Source of the DNA: Symsagittifera roscoffensis
Lineage: Eukaryota; Xenacoelomorpha; Acoela; Convolutidae
Assembly (NCBI RefSeq): GCF_963678635.1
Contig: NC_087064.1
Location: 31,596,369 to 31,660,368 of the forward strand
DNA: 64,000 bases
Reading direction: 5' to 3'
Shown here: positions 45,503-55,454 of the stretch, one piece after another
Position numbering within the stretch: the stretch's first letter is position 1
Layout of the letters: each line of letters opens with the position of its first letter
Position numbers and translations under genes: made by a program
The notes under the pieces: generated by a model
The model's database searches: none
The model's input: the letters and a program-made list of their open reading frames with translations, nothing else
What the model was told of the DNA's origin: nothing

Positions 45503-46140
45503 TTCTCACCTGAAAGAGGATGGCCAAATTCAAACCTCATGAGACCTGATAATTATGAAGCCAGTAACAGTATTTTTGAAGTCCAATTAATCCGTCGTCC
45601 CATCATGATCCCCCATTATATCATGAAATTAGCTCATGTTATCTCGGAAGCGCTTCCAACCGACCATAAGAACCGATGCTGCCGGAGGTTCTTGCATCAG
45701 GTCGATTTGGATGCTTTAGAGGATGTTGATGACATGGATGAGTGAAAAGCTAAGGTTGTAAGAGGCTCCTTTGTATGCCACCAAAGCTAAATATGCATCC
45801 CGATGACTTACCGATTATTTTGACAACACTGGCTGAAAAACTTACAATCGCCAAACTTTATCCGGATGTTTGCAGGGTGTATTATGCTGTTACACTTTGT
45901 GAGGGAACAACTCAAGTATCTATATTTATCTATATATAGTGAAAGAAACTACAGTAAAATTAATCGAAAAACAACACAGTGTACAGACATTTGGAAAAGT
46001 TTCAATAAACGCAAGAAAACGAAAAAATATGTTTGACACTTTTTTGACAAAATCAACGCAATTTGAGAAAAATTGGATAAATATGTAATTTCTCGTTAGT
46101 TTTGAACGATTTACTCAGGCAAGGGTCACCAAATGAGTAA

Positions 46141-46790
46141 AACACAAAGGCAAAGCTGCGCTTCGCAAACACTTGCGAGAAAACAAACAAAAAGCAGCTC
46201 TATTAAATGAAAAAAGAAAAAGTAGAAATAAGCCTCGAATTAGCAAAAACTCGGCTGCTTGTAGGATTCGACTCTGCGAACTACTGCAATCAAGAGACCT
46301 ACTGCGATCCACTCAGCCACCCAAGCTTAACAACCGACAAACACCAGTCACGCAAAAAGCAGCTACATATGCTAATAACTTGCCAATGCAATTCAGCAAA
46401 AGTGGCACAAAAAAACTCAATTTTGCTCAAAGTAATAGTTTGCAATATAACAAACTGAAGGCATCCTCTACTAACTTTGAATGTAACAAATCACAAAGCA
46501 TAAAGCCACATTATGTATAAGTTATGCATTTCAAAAAAATCTCAAGTTATGGATTGGAAAATTTTTGAAATCGAGTTTCATTATTATTATGTTGTTTGAA
46601 ACAAATAACTTTTTTCGGTTCATTTGATGACTTAAAAATGCATCAGTTTTGTTAACTTATTAGTATTCGAATGTCAAAGCACATGCTATCAAAAAGCTGT
46701 AAAGGTGCCCTCAAACAGAGGCACCAATATTTGCGACTTAAGTTTAAAAAAAAAAAGGTTCGTACTAATACACTCGCTTCGCAAGTCTAA
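46141..46790. repeat. SINE-like dispersed repeat, related to 15.35-15.96 kb
   Basis: It starts with 'aaaggcaaagctgcgcttcg', a variant of the start hairpin of the SINEs at 40.4 and 53.4 kb. On the minus strand a tRNA-like head appears at ~46,320-46,240 ('ggctgagtggatcgcag', 'agtcgaatcctac'). It ends 'ggcaccaatatttgcgactt', as other copies do. Diverged. Confidence 0.7.
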
Positions 46791-47376
46791 ATAAGGTGCT
46801 CAAGTAATTGTTTTAATCTCCTGAACTGAAATTATTGTGGTTGAATGTGATTGGCTAATTATTCAATCAAGCTCGATCGACATTCTTTGTCATTCCAATT
46901 GAAATTTCAAGCAAAAAAAAATAATTAGTCCAAATCATAAAAAAAAAATAAAATTTGTTTTGTCAAGCTTTTTACTGAATTTTTGTCTGGGTAAGGTTTC
47001 ACGAGTGACTCAAAACTAGTTTGATTATTTTATTATGTTCCTTTTCGAAAATTTCGGTACCAGTTTTATAACTGCTGGAATTGTTGATCCGTGTTACTTG
47101 AATTTGATTGGCTAAAATTAGCCAATACAATTCGATCGCATAAATTCTAGCTTACGATACCGAAAAATTGATTTTGGACCATTTAGTGCGTAAGACCCTA
47201 AAACGGTAGTTCATACAAATCGTACATTTTCAAGGAACTCAGCATCTCATCGGATGGTTGAAAAATGAATCCTGTCCCACCAGACGAAGTGTCAACAGCG
47301 CTATTTGCTGACCTATCTCCATTCTTTAAAATCGTTTCTTTTTCTTTTCTCGATAAATCTATTCATTTTAATAAAC

Positions 47377-47745
47377 ACAGAAGGGAAGCTGCATTTCACA
47401 AACAATAGCAAGTACATGACAAAAAAGCAGCTCTAGAGTTCTAAAAAGTAAAAATAAGACTCGAATTAGTTAAGTTCGGTGATGTCTCAGAGTCGAACCT
47501 ACAACCTTCTGCGACCTAGAAATTATGAGTCTCACGCACTAGCCACTCAACCACGGACATTTAGTCCATCATAAACACTAGCAACAAAGAAAGCCGAAAA
47601 CATATGCTATGAAATTTCCACTGCTACAGATCGTGATTATAGCAAAAAAGCACACAATAAAACACTTTTAATGAACACTTTTATTTGCGAGCTAGGTTAG
47701 AAAAAAAGAAAGGTTCGTACTAAAACACTAGCTGCTCGCTAGCGT
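47377..47745 (-). repeat. SINE with tRNA-Met(CAU)-like head
   Basis: On the minus strand at ~47,570-47,490 the order is 'gtggttgagtggctagtgcg', an anticodon-loop-like 'ctcataa' (CAT), and 'gtaggttcgactctgag'. This resembles a methionine tRNA but has imperfect stems. The repeat body runs to 'tttgcgagctaggttagaaa' at its far end, matching the tails of the other SINEs. Confidence 0.7.
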
Positions 47746-48397
47746 AATGACAAACAATAATTAATTATGGTGGACAGTTAAGGTGCACAAATATGTAATT
47801 TCATGTCGCAAGAAAAATGTACACATTTTAATTGTCTTTGTTGACTTGGTTACAGCAAATGAGGACAAGCTCCTAGCCTTCTATCAGGTTATAAATGCTT
47901 TCCGAAAACACATCTTTGTCACTGTAGTTGAGAAAAATTGCTGGATCGCTCTTGTTTCGCCTTAACAAATCCATAAATATAGGAAGAGACAAGCGACGAG
48001 CCAAAAGCATTCGAAGTTTAACTTAAACCTGGGCGAAAATCGTAATATACCATTCAGACAAGTCTGCTCTAAACACTGAACTTAAAATGCAAGTAAGACG
48101 AAGGGGCTACGTTTTTAAGCAGACAGTTTTTCAGCAACTCAAAACAATTTAAAAATCAAAACATGAACTACACGCGCGGCACTGACAAGAAGCGACGGCT
48201 TGCTCTGCTGCGCTTACATTCGACACGAGAGGAATTGTTAAAATTAGTGTTTGCCACAAACTAGTCTGTTTTGCTTCGAGTTTTGTTGAAAAATTGTGCA
48301 TCAATTTTTGTTCCTCAGAAAATCTGTCAATTAAAATCATATACTTCACTTTTTACGCTAAAAAGAACGGTGCCCTAAGATGAACTACAATAAAACG

Positions 48398-48701
48398 GAT
48401 CAACTGTAGAATATCCCCCCAACCCAAACCAATTTAGGGGTAAGAAAAAGTTTCTTTTTCAGGAAACAACTTTGAACATAGCCTTGATTTATACAAAAAT
48501 AATAGTTTTAATCGAGAAAATTGATTGAAAATACATTAACTTAGGTCATAAACAGCGCTCAAATGCAATCCCACATAAACACTGAAAACCAATTTATTTG
48601 TGAGTTTTGTTCGAAATTCATACTTCACACATGATTGAATTTTAAAATTATTACATGCTTGGGAAGGACATTTTACGGCAGGTCACTTAGGGGGGATTGT
48701 A
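48398..48701. mobile_element. MITE with 'ggatcaaccgtacaat...' inverted ends, copy 2
   Basis: The left end 'ggatcaactgtagaatatcc' is followed by 'ccccaa'. The right end, read inward on the minus strand, is 'ggatcaaccgtacaatcccc' followed by 'cctaagtg'. The interior near the right end matches the copy at 40,004-40,291; the left interior is diverged. About 304 bp, non-coding. Confidence 0.75.
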
Positions 48702-49179
48702 CGGTTGATCCAATGAAACAAACCAAGCTAGTCAAATCAAATATGAGAACAATTTTTGGTGCTAGTGTGATAGTCCCAAAAACTTTACCGGGTCCCTAAC
48801 TTAAATAGTGCCTCAAAATTGTTCAATTAAGTTCTTTGATTATCTCAATTTAAAAGTTGAATAGATTTGTGCGAATGAGGCAGGTTATTTACGCTTGAGA
48901 AAAAGTTTTAAAACGACCGACCTGCGCATTTTGAATTATTTATTTGCGGTATTTGACTAACATTTATGTAATTTGGGACCCCTATCTCATACTTGGTTTC
49001 TACCGGGACCCCTCTATCACACTTTTACCAAAAATTAATCACAATTAATCAAAACAGATGTGAAATGTTTCAGCTGTGCAGACCGGTAGTAAGATAATTA
49101 TTAGCGGTACAAGTTTACTAGTTTAGATGATTGATTGTGAGAAACCTAGTTTAGCTGATTGGTCCCGCCTATATCTTAA

Positions 49180-49262
49180 AACAAAAGCAAGCGCGGGATT
49201 CGAATCTACACTTTTGGCCTACCATATTCGTACCCGCTAAGCCATAACTAAGCCAGTTGTGT
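49180..49262 (-). repeat. tRNA-derived segment (degenerate)
   Basis: On the minus strand 'atggcttagcgggtacgaat' (A-box-like) is followed by 'agattcgaatcccgcgc' (B-box). The T-stem does not pair, so this is best read as a SINE head rather than a tRNA gene. Confidence 0.55.
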
Positions 49263-50699
49263 CACCAAGATAGGAAAATTACTGAATTAACCCAAATACT
49301 GTATCTCTGTGTTTATTAAGGACCACAGTTATTTTGAGGGACCACAGTTATTTTGAAGTAAACTAGTACCATTAATTGCCTCAAAATATTCTCATTTTCG
49401 TTCCCACCAAATGGCGCTCAATTACCCGCGACCCGCGTGTTCACTTTGTTTGTTTGGCTCATTACAGTTCAGTGTCTAGGCAGGGGGTGTAGCGATTAGC
49501 ATGTGTCCCTATTAGCATGCGATAATTGTTTTAATTGTGTCTGCATTCAGATAAAAAAACATAGTCCAAAATGTCAAATAGTAACGAAAACTACTAGAAT
49601 TTTTCAGGAAAAAAAATCACTTTCGCCTAATTAAAAATTCGGCAAAAGGTACGCTGACAAAACTGCAACTTTGAGTAAACATAATTTTGAAATGGCGAGT
49701 CTTCAAACTATATGCTGATCACACACATCCTAATAGGCCAGTCCCCGTCTAGGGAGGCGTAGCAATTTTTATGATATTCGATTATCATCTTAGATTTATT
49801 TTAAGGCCTCCTTTGTTTTGAACTTGCAATTGGCGAATAGCGATGGTGCTAGTCTAATTAGTCGATATAGCAATAAACCGAATTAGCATTATAAGTTAAG
49901 CCAACTCCTCGTGAGGTAGTCAGAATTCGGTCCAAGCCATTACAGGTCGGTGGGAGCCTGTTGGTCTTTCTTTACGCGGGCAATTAACGTTCGATTTAAG
50001 CCATTACAGGTGAGGGTGAATTAATGAATGGTTTATTGCTTTATCAGTTTTTTGTTACAAAGGCTTGCTTATTGCACAACATACATGCCTGAAAAAAGCA
50101 GTTACCGCATGCCAGTAATCTTCATGCATGCTTGAACGCCGTTGTCTAGCTCGGGACCGTCATGAAGGGTGCAATCCCTCATACGCGAAGGACCGAAAGC
50201 GCGAAAATAAAAATCAGCCAATCAGGTTTCAGTAATCTAAAATTTGGAAAGAAAGTAAACATTTCCAGGGTAAACATTTCCTAGAGTATTGATATTGGCC
50301 GAATATAAAAACTGCGGAAATATGCAAAATTTTCAAATTGTCATTGACCGACGCAAAATTGGGACAAACTTTATATTTCAAGGGTTTCGTAATTAAAGAA
50401 GCAAAAATATTGCTTCATTTATTCATTTAAATTGAATGGCAATTGCTTCTTTAAAAAATTGTCTTTCGGCTAAATTTGTGTTCACGAGTTTTTTTCGCTC
50501 ATTCGGTCCTTCGCGCATGAGAATAGCCGCCGTCACGAAGTACATGCGTGCCTATGAGGGCGTTCGACAGTTCCGAAGTACAACAGTGCCGAAACTGGAA
50601 ATGTGTTCAACGAAGCCGAAAACTGATGACAGTTGAAATTTTTTTAAAATCCGTTAGTAAATTGTTTGATATTTTGTGTGAATAGTGGTTTGCTGTGGA

Positions 50700-50981
50700 T
50701 GTGATGCGTCGTCACTTAGATTTAAACATGACGTCAACAGTGTGCTAGCTATTCGTGCTAAATTCCATTATCTGTCAAGGTCGTGACCGACCTGCCAATC
50801 CACTCTAGTCTTAACATCATGCGCTCTCTATTCATTCTCTACAACTTATGAAAGATTTAAGTTGTAATTATTTCATTGTCATGACATAATTTAAATACTA
50901 AACTATCTATATTATTTATATGATTATAACATAACAAGGAGAATTGATTCTTGTTTTACAACTGTCTTTCGACGTTTCACA
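50700..50981 (+). repeat. 5' LTR of the 1.5-kb element
   Basis: It is 282 bp with TG...CA ends. It matches 51,893-52,174 except for about three substitutions in the first 22 bases. The flank GTGGA is the target duplication. Confidence 0.95.
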
Positions 50982-51008
50982 TGGCGCAGCCAGCAGTTTC
51001 GACCTCAG

Positions 51009-51638
51009 GTGGTAGACTTAACAGTATCTTCTTCCACGTCGGGTAATCAAGGAACAGAGGCTCCTATTAGCATCAAACCAAAGTCTATTAGCATCAAACC
51101 AAAGTCTACAGTTATTGTCTCCTCCTCTAAGTCTGGTAATTTAGGAACGGAAATTCCTGTCAGCATCAAGACAGGGTCGCCAACTCCAATAAAGACCCCA
51201 GCAGACTCAGATCTTATTCCCATTTCTTCAGCCGAGGAATCGTCAATCCCGAAGTCACAAGTAGGAACTTCATCAAAATTGGTAGCATCGGGCTCTAACA
51301 CCCAAGATAGTCACGTCATACTTTCGGAACAGGATGGGAATATGTCTTCATCGTCAAATTGGTCACGGTCTTCATCTCGACGGAAAAAGCAGACTACATT
51401 TTACGGTAGTCCTATTAGACATTCAGTTAATGTCATTCAGTCCCAGTCAACAACTACTCCTCCGTCAACACCTGCCTCTCCGGACAAGAAAGTCCGTTTT
51501 GTCGTGTCTGGTTCAGATCGATCAAACCAAGTAGGGCAGTCTAGGGCAGATATACCCGAGGATTCCGCAGTCTTACATAGGAAATTTATTCGCTTCCCCA
51601 AAAAGAGTACTTCCGACTATCCTTCGTCGGTCAGATAA
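51009..51638 (+). CDS. Gag-like Ser/Pro-rich ORF of the 1.5-kb LTR element
   Basis: A frame of about 209 codons fills most of the interior; it is open back to the LTR edge but has no ATG. The protein is rich in Ser, Thr, Pro and Lys, with a small internal repeat ('SIKPKSISIKPKS') and a basic C-terminus ('KFIRFPKKSTSDYPSSVR'). An ATG that uses the last base of the LTR (50,981) opens a different frame ('MAQPAVSTSGGR') that stops after 20 codons or so. Its residues merge naturally into the long frame if one base is skipped near 51,010, so a one-base insertion or a programmed shift is likely. No zinc knuckle or enzyme motif. The function is inferred from position only. Confidence 0.6.
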   Translation: MVDLTVSSSTSGNQGTEAPISIKPKSISIKPKSTVIVSSSKSGNLGTEIPVSIKTGSPTPIKTPADSDLIPISSAEESSIPKSQVGTSSKLVASGSNTQDSHVILSEQDGNMSSSSNWSRSSSRRKKQTTFYGSPIRHSVNVIQSQSTTTPPSTPASPDKKVRFVVSGSDRSNQVGQSRADIPEDSAVLHRKFIRFPKKSTSDYPSSVR

Positions 51639-51892
51639 ATAAAAATTTTGCATTTATCGAATTCAGCATTTGGTCCAGAACTTATACAAACTATTGTACC
51701 TTGTTCTTGCTACAAACTTTAAACTTCATATCAAATTTCTCTATATATATATGATAGTCAATTTCCATGAATCTCTTTGTCTACCTGATATTCTTCACGG
51801 TTTTCATATGTAAGAGCGCATTTAGTAATTTTGTACTTTTATAGTAAAGAAATTCAAACACGGTTTGAATTCTTTTTCCCGAGAGGGGGAAA

Positions 51893-52174
51893 TGTGGTGC
51901 TTCGTCACTTAAATTTAAACATGACGTCAACAGTGTGCTAGCTATTCGTGCTAAATTCCATTATCTGTCAAGGTCGTGACCGACCTGCCAATCCACTCTA
52001 GTCTTAACATCATGCGCTCTCTATTCATTCTCTACAACTTATGAAAGATTTAAGTTGTAATTATTTCATTGTCATGACATAATTTAAATACTAAACTATC
52101 TATATTATTTATATGATTATAACATAACAAGGAGAATTGATTCTTGTTTTACAACTGTCTTTCGACGTTTCACA
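51893..52174 (+). repeat. 3' LTR of the 1.5-kb element
   Basis: It is 282 bp, preceded by the purine tract 'gagagggggaaa' and followed by target duplication GTGGA. Confidence 0.95.
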
Positions 52175-53376
52175 GTGGAGCAAAACCTGAATAAAAACAA
52201 TTGTTAATTCAGAAAAATTTATAACGCCGCACTTGGGGGAACTTTTGTTTGTTTAACATGCGGCATTAATTAAACAAAACAATTCTGTGTTCATCTTCCG
52301 TGAATTTGAATTAAATGGGATCGAGTAGCATGTCCATGTAAAAAAATGTAGTTTGAAGACTCGCTTTTTCAAATTTTGCTTAATCAAATTTGCGATTTTT
52401 ATTAGCGTGCACGCAGTAGAATTTTTAATTAGGCGAAATTGAAATTTCTATTTCCTAAACAAATCTAGTGGTTTTTGAAACTATCTGAAAATTTAGACTA
52501 ATTGGCTTTTTATCTGAATGTTCACTCAACATTTTTGAAAATTGTGTCGACCTTGTTGATTTTCTTGAGCTCTCTCAAACCACTGTAAGACCCTATATTG
52601 ACCAAATTTTTCAAAAAACAGGCCAAAAAAGCGTTTTTTTTTGGCGCGCGCTCCCCCCTCAAAATTAGTATATATTGCCCAAGGCGCCTTTCGAAAAATT
52701 TTAAGGTCGGTCAGCCAAAAATGGATATCTCAAAATAGTACAAAAGGGGGACTCCCCTAAATCTGCTACTGTTTTCGATTCTATTATACTTCGGCACTGT
52801 TGTACTGCCCCTTGCCTATTTGCATGCGTTAACTGCTTGGACAAATTGCTCTATAAGTTGAATAAAAAATTAGCCTATATTTTCATTATTCTAAAATCAC
52901 TCGATTGAAGTCTAATTGGTTGCTCGGGGAACGCCCAATTGGTTGCTCAGCACAATACCAGGAATAAGGCTGAGACGAAATACCTTTTTGTAACTTTAAA
53001 CAGTTTAGAGGCAACAGTAAAAAAAAGGTATTCATAGCTCGATTTTAGGTAAGATTGTAAGATTGAAAACGCTGGAAGGTAAACGAGTATGGGCGATAAA
53101 GAAACTCAATCGCCAGTCAGGTCCAAAAAAGGTATAATTGAAAAAGGGATTTCGACGCCACTAAGCAGATCAGCGGTTTGAAGCAGATCAGCTGGCGAAT
53201 AGCGAAGTTTGAGCGATTTAATAAATGGAGGTAAAAGTCATTCTTCCTTAAAAAAATCTTGAACTTATTTCTCTTAAAAATGCTTACAAATTTGGAAAAC
53301 ATGAATTGGAAAGAAAAAAATTTTTTTTTTAATTTGAAAAACAATTTTTCAACTGGGTAGAAACACTTTTTTGACA

Positions 53377-53855
53377 CAGAGGCGAAGTTGCGCTTCGCAT
53401 ACACAAGCAAAAATATGACCGATAACGCTTCTGGGAAAAACATAATTGTTAAGTGACGCAAGCCAATCATGACTCATTAGCAGTACCAATTAATTTGAAA
53501 AAAAAAAAGAAATTTACCAACTAACATGCCTCAATTTATAGAGGGGACGCATTTTAGCTGGTATACGAAAAAGTTCATTAAAAACATCCGAACCTGCTCA
53601 GGTTCGAACCCTCTTACTCTATTGCGGGTCTCCCTCCCGAACTCTACGCTACAGATCCATGATACCTTGATGATAAAGTGCTATTTGTAATATATTAGTC
53701 TGTGTTAATATCCTTAGCATCGGCTGTACTTGATAGCTAGTTAATGTTCAAAAGGAACAGATCAAAATGAACATATTTTGTCGCAACAATATTTGCTTCG
53801 CAACAATAATTGCGACTTAGGTTGGAAAAAAATATAGTTCATACTATAACACAAG
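53377..53855 (-). repeat. tRNA-derived SINE, copy 2
   Basis: It is a full-length match to 40,399-40,930, from the start hairpin 'aggcgaagttgcgcttcgc' to the tail 'gcgacttaggttggaaaa'. The minus-strand B-box 'gggttcgaacctgag' and A-box-like 'gatctgtagcgtagag' lie at ~53,665-53,590. Confidence 0.8.
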
Positions 53856-53999
53856 TTTAAAACGTTTTTCTTAAAACTTTTTTCATGTTTAAATTAAAGT
53901 GTGAAGTTCAAGAATCTTTTATACTCGACTCCTTTTCATCAAATTAACGATTCATTGGAGAAAAATTAATCAAAAGTCATTTTTCCAGAGATAGACCTA

Positions 54000-54270
54000 A
54001 AAATACAGGCGTATTCGTTAATTACAGGCTAAAAGTACCGGGAAAGCATTATGAACCAGGTTAGATGAGTCCTGTGAGCACAATTATTTACGGGAAAAAA
54101 GTCTAGCATCCGATTGCAATACCCTTGCTCATTGCAAGGGTAAAGACAAAATTTGATACTGCCAATGCTGCCTCTTGCTTCAAAGATGCCCCAAAAGTAG
54201 CTTTCACATTGGCGAAAGTGCGGCAAAAGCAGCTATATGATTTGCGACTTAGGTTGGAGAAAATTGCATC
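54000..54270. repeat. Repeat copy matching the BEL/Pao insertion site (uninterrupted)
   Basis: The segment 'gatgagtcctgtgagcacaa' followed by 'ttatttacgggaaaaaagtct' aligns with the sequence left (30,966-30,990) and right (38,495-38,540) of the BEL/Pao element joined together, with one target copy. It ends in SINE-like 'tttgcgacttaggttggaga'. It acts as an in-window paralogous empty site. Confidence 0.75.
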
Positions 54271-55365
54271 GTACCATCACAAAACACTCTGCTTCTGTTA
54301 AAATTAAGTTTTGAAACAAACTCATCTACGTTTTCTGGCGATATCTCCATTTTTCTAATCCGAGGAGAACAAAAACAGCCTAATTTTAAACAAAATATCT
54401 TTATATTTTTATATCTTTATATATAGCAGAAAATTAGTATCTGTAATTATACAACAATGGTTTCAGTTCTAGTTATAGCATATACCAGTAGTAACTAAAA
54501 ATAACCCAGTAGGTAACTTTTAATTTTCATGATATTGAGAATGTCAGCTGCATAACAGCATCATAAGTGATTCAACTGATTTTGTTAAACTTGTTGTAGA
54601 CCCGAAAAAAGTCTAAATTCCAATTTCATAACGCTTGCTATAATCTCAGGCGTAAAGAAATCAAAGTCAAACTGCAAAACCCAAATTAAACCATGATCGA
54701 AACTTGTCCTACAACGAAAAAACAACCACGCGAATTAAATCGTCTGAACTTCGTTCAATGACAGATAAAAAAAACATTTCGTATAGCAGTTTCCAGTACC
54801 TTTTTGATAGTCCTCATCTGAACACAGCCTTGCTTTTACATAGGTTTTTTTTCTTTAAGGGAATCGCCGATACATTAATTGGACGCTGGAAAAAGCTATC
54901 AGTAATGATGAGACTAGACACTAGAGCTGAAAAATCATTTCAAAGAAGGAATGCAAATATACTAATGTTTTGTCGCACGCGCTGTAGGTATCTTCGACTA
55001 GAGTCTAGTCGATCTTCGCACAGCGGCGTAAATGCGAGTGATGTCGTATTAACTGAAATACACTTCGCAATACTGGCAAATATGTATACGCTATGTGTCG
55101 ATGCACTACTCCAGTCATCAATCGAAAGCGCAAAAAATTCGAGCCGTTTTTCAGTTTTGCGTTCAACCTTGTCGTTAAGATCAATGTACTTAACAAATCT
55201 ACCGAGATCTATGTACATGTCCACTCCATTCACAAAAAAAAACGAATTGAGCGCTTTGTTTGATACCCAAACCATTAAAGGTAGATTGGATACCTGACGA
55301 AGCATCATGATTTTAATGCCATATTAGTGTGAAGGTTAGTGTTTCATATTAGTGTGAAGGTCCAA

Positions 55366-55391
55366 TTAATAATAATAATAATAATAATAAA
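55366..55391. repeat. (ATT)n microsatellite, LINE 3' tail
   Basis: About eight 'aat' units on the plus strand. It marks the 3' end of the minus-strand LINE. Confidence 0.85.
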
Positions 55392-55454
55392 CAAGGATTT
55401 AGACATAAAGCCATGGGGCTAAAATGCCCCGCGTTGGGAGTTTTAAACTGAGTT

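Larger units (their letters stand above)
45503..50699. other. Long non-coding region upstream of EIF2S1, rich in SINEs and a MITE
   Basis: No convincing gene. It holds SINE-like repeats at 46.1-46.8 and 47.4-47.7 kb, a MITE at 48.4-48.7 kb, a tRNA-like segment at 49.2 kb, and short direct repeats around 'ccattacaggt' at 49.94 and 50.00 kb. The plus-strand open frame at 45,539-45,745, ending in an acidic 'DALEDVDDMDE', lies in the presumed 5' UTR intron of EIF2S1 and is unassigned. Confidence 0.6.
50700..52174 (+). mobile_element. Complete 1.5-kb non-autonomous LTR retrotransposon
   Basis: The 282-bp direct LTRs (50,700-50,981 and 51,893-52,174) begin TGTG and end TTTCACA, and differ at about three positions near their starts. 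The perfect 5-bp target duplication GTGGA lies at 50,695-50,699 and 52,175-52,179. Directly after the 5' LTR is 'tggcgcagccagcag', a primer-binding-like site. Just before the 3' LTR is the purine tract 'gagagggggaaa'. The interior is only 911 bp and lacks protease, reverse transcriptase and integrase, so it depends on a helper. Superfamily is not determined; the size class recalls TRIM-like elements, but the interior is coding. Confidence 0.95.
52175..55365. other. Non-coding stretch with SINE copies
   Basis: It holds the SINE at 53,377-53,855 and the intact paralogue of the BEL/Pao target repeat at 54,000-54,270. Overlapping open frames on both strands at 54.7-55.3 kb have no firm identity; the minus-strand frame has a weak hAT-transposase feel ('FFALSIDDWSSASTHS'). 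Confidence 0.6.

Noticed and set aside
45539-45745. 68-codon plus-strand frame with acidic end upstream of EIF2S1
   Set aside because: No homology recognised, no clear promoter or splice context; it overlaps the presumed 5' UTR intron of EIF2S1. Kept only as a note.
50436-50636. 66-codon plus-strand frame before the 1.5-kb LTR element
   Set aside because: No motif and no conservation evidence; outside the element borders fixed by the target duplication.
53117-53470. 117-codon Phe/Lys-rich minus-strand frame
   Set aside because: It runs into a SINE and consists of low-complexity A/T tracts read as Phe and Lys.
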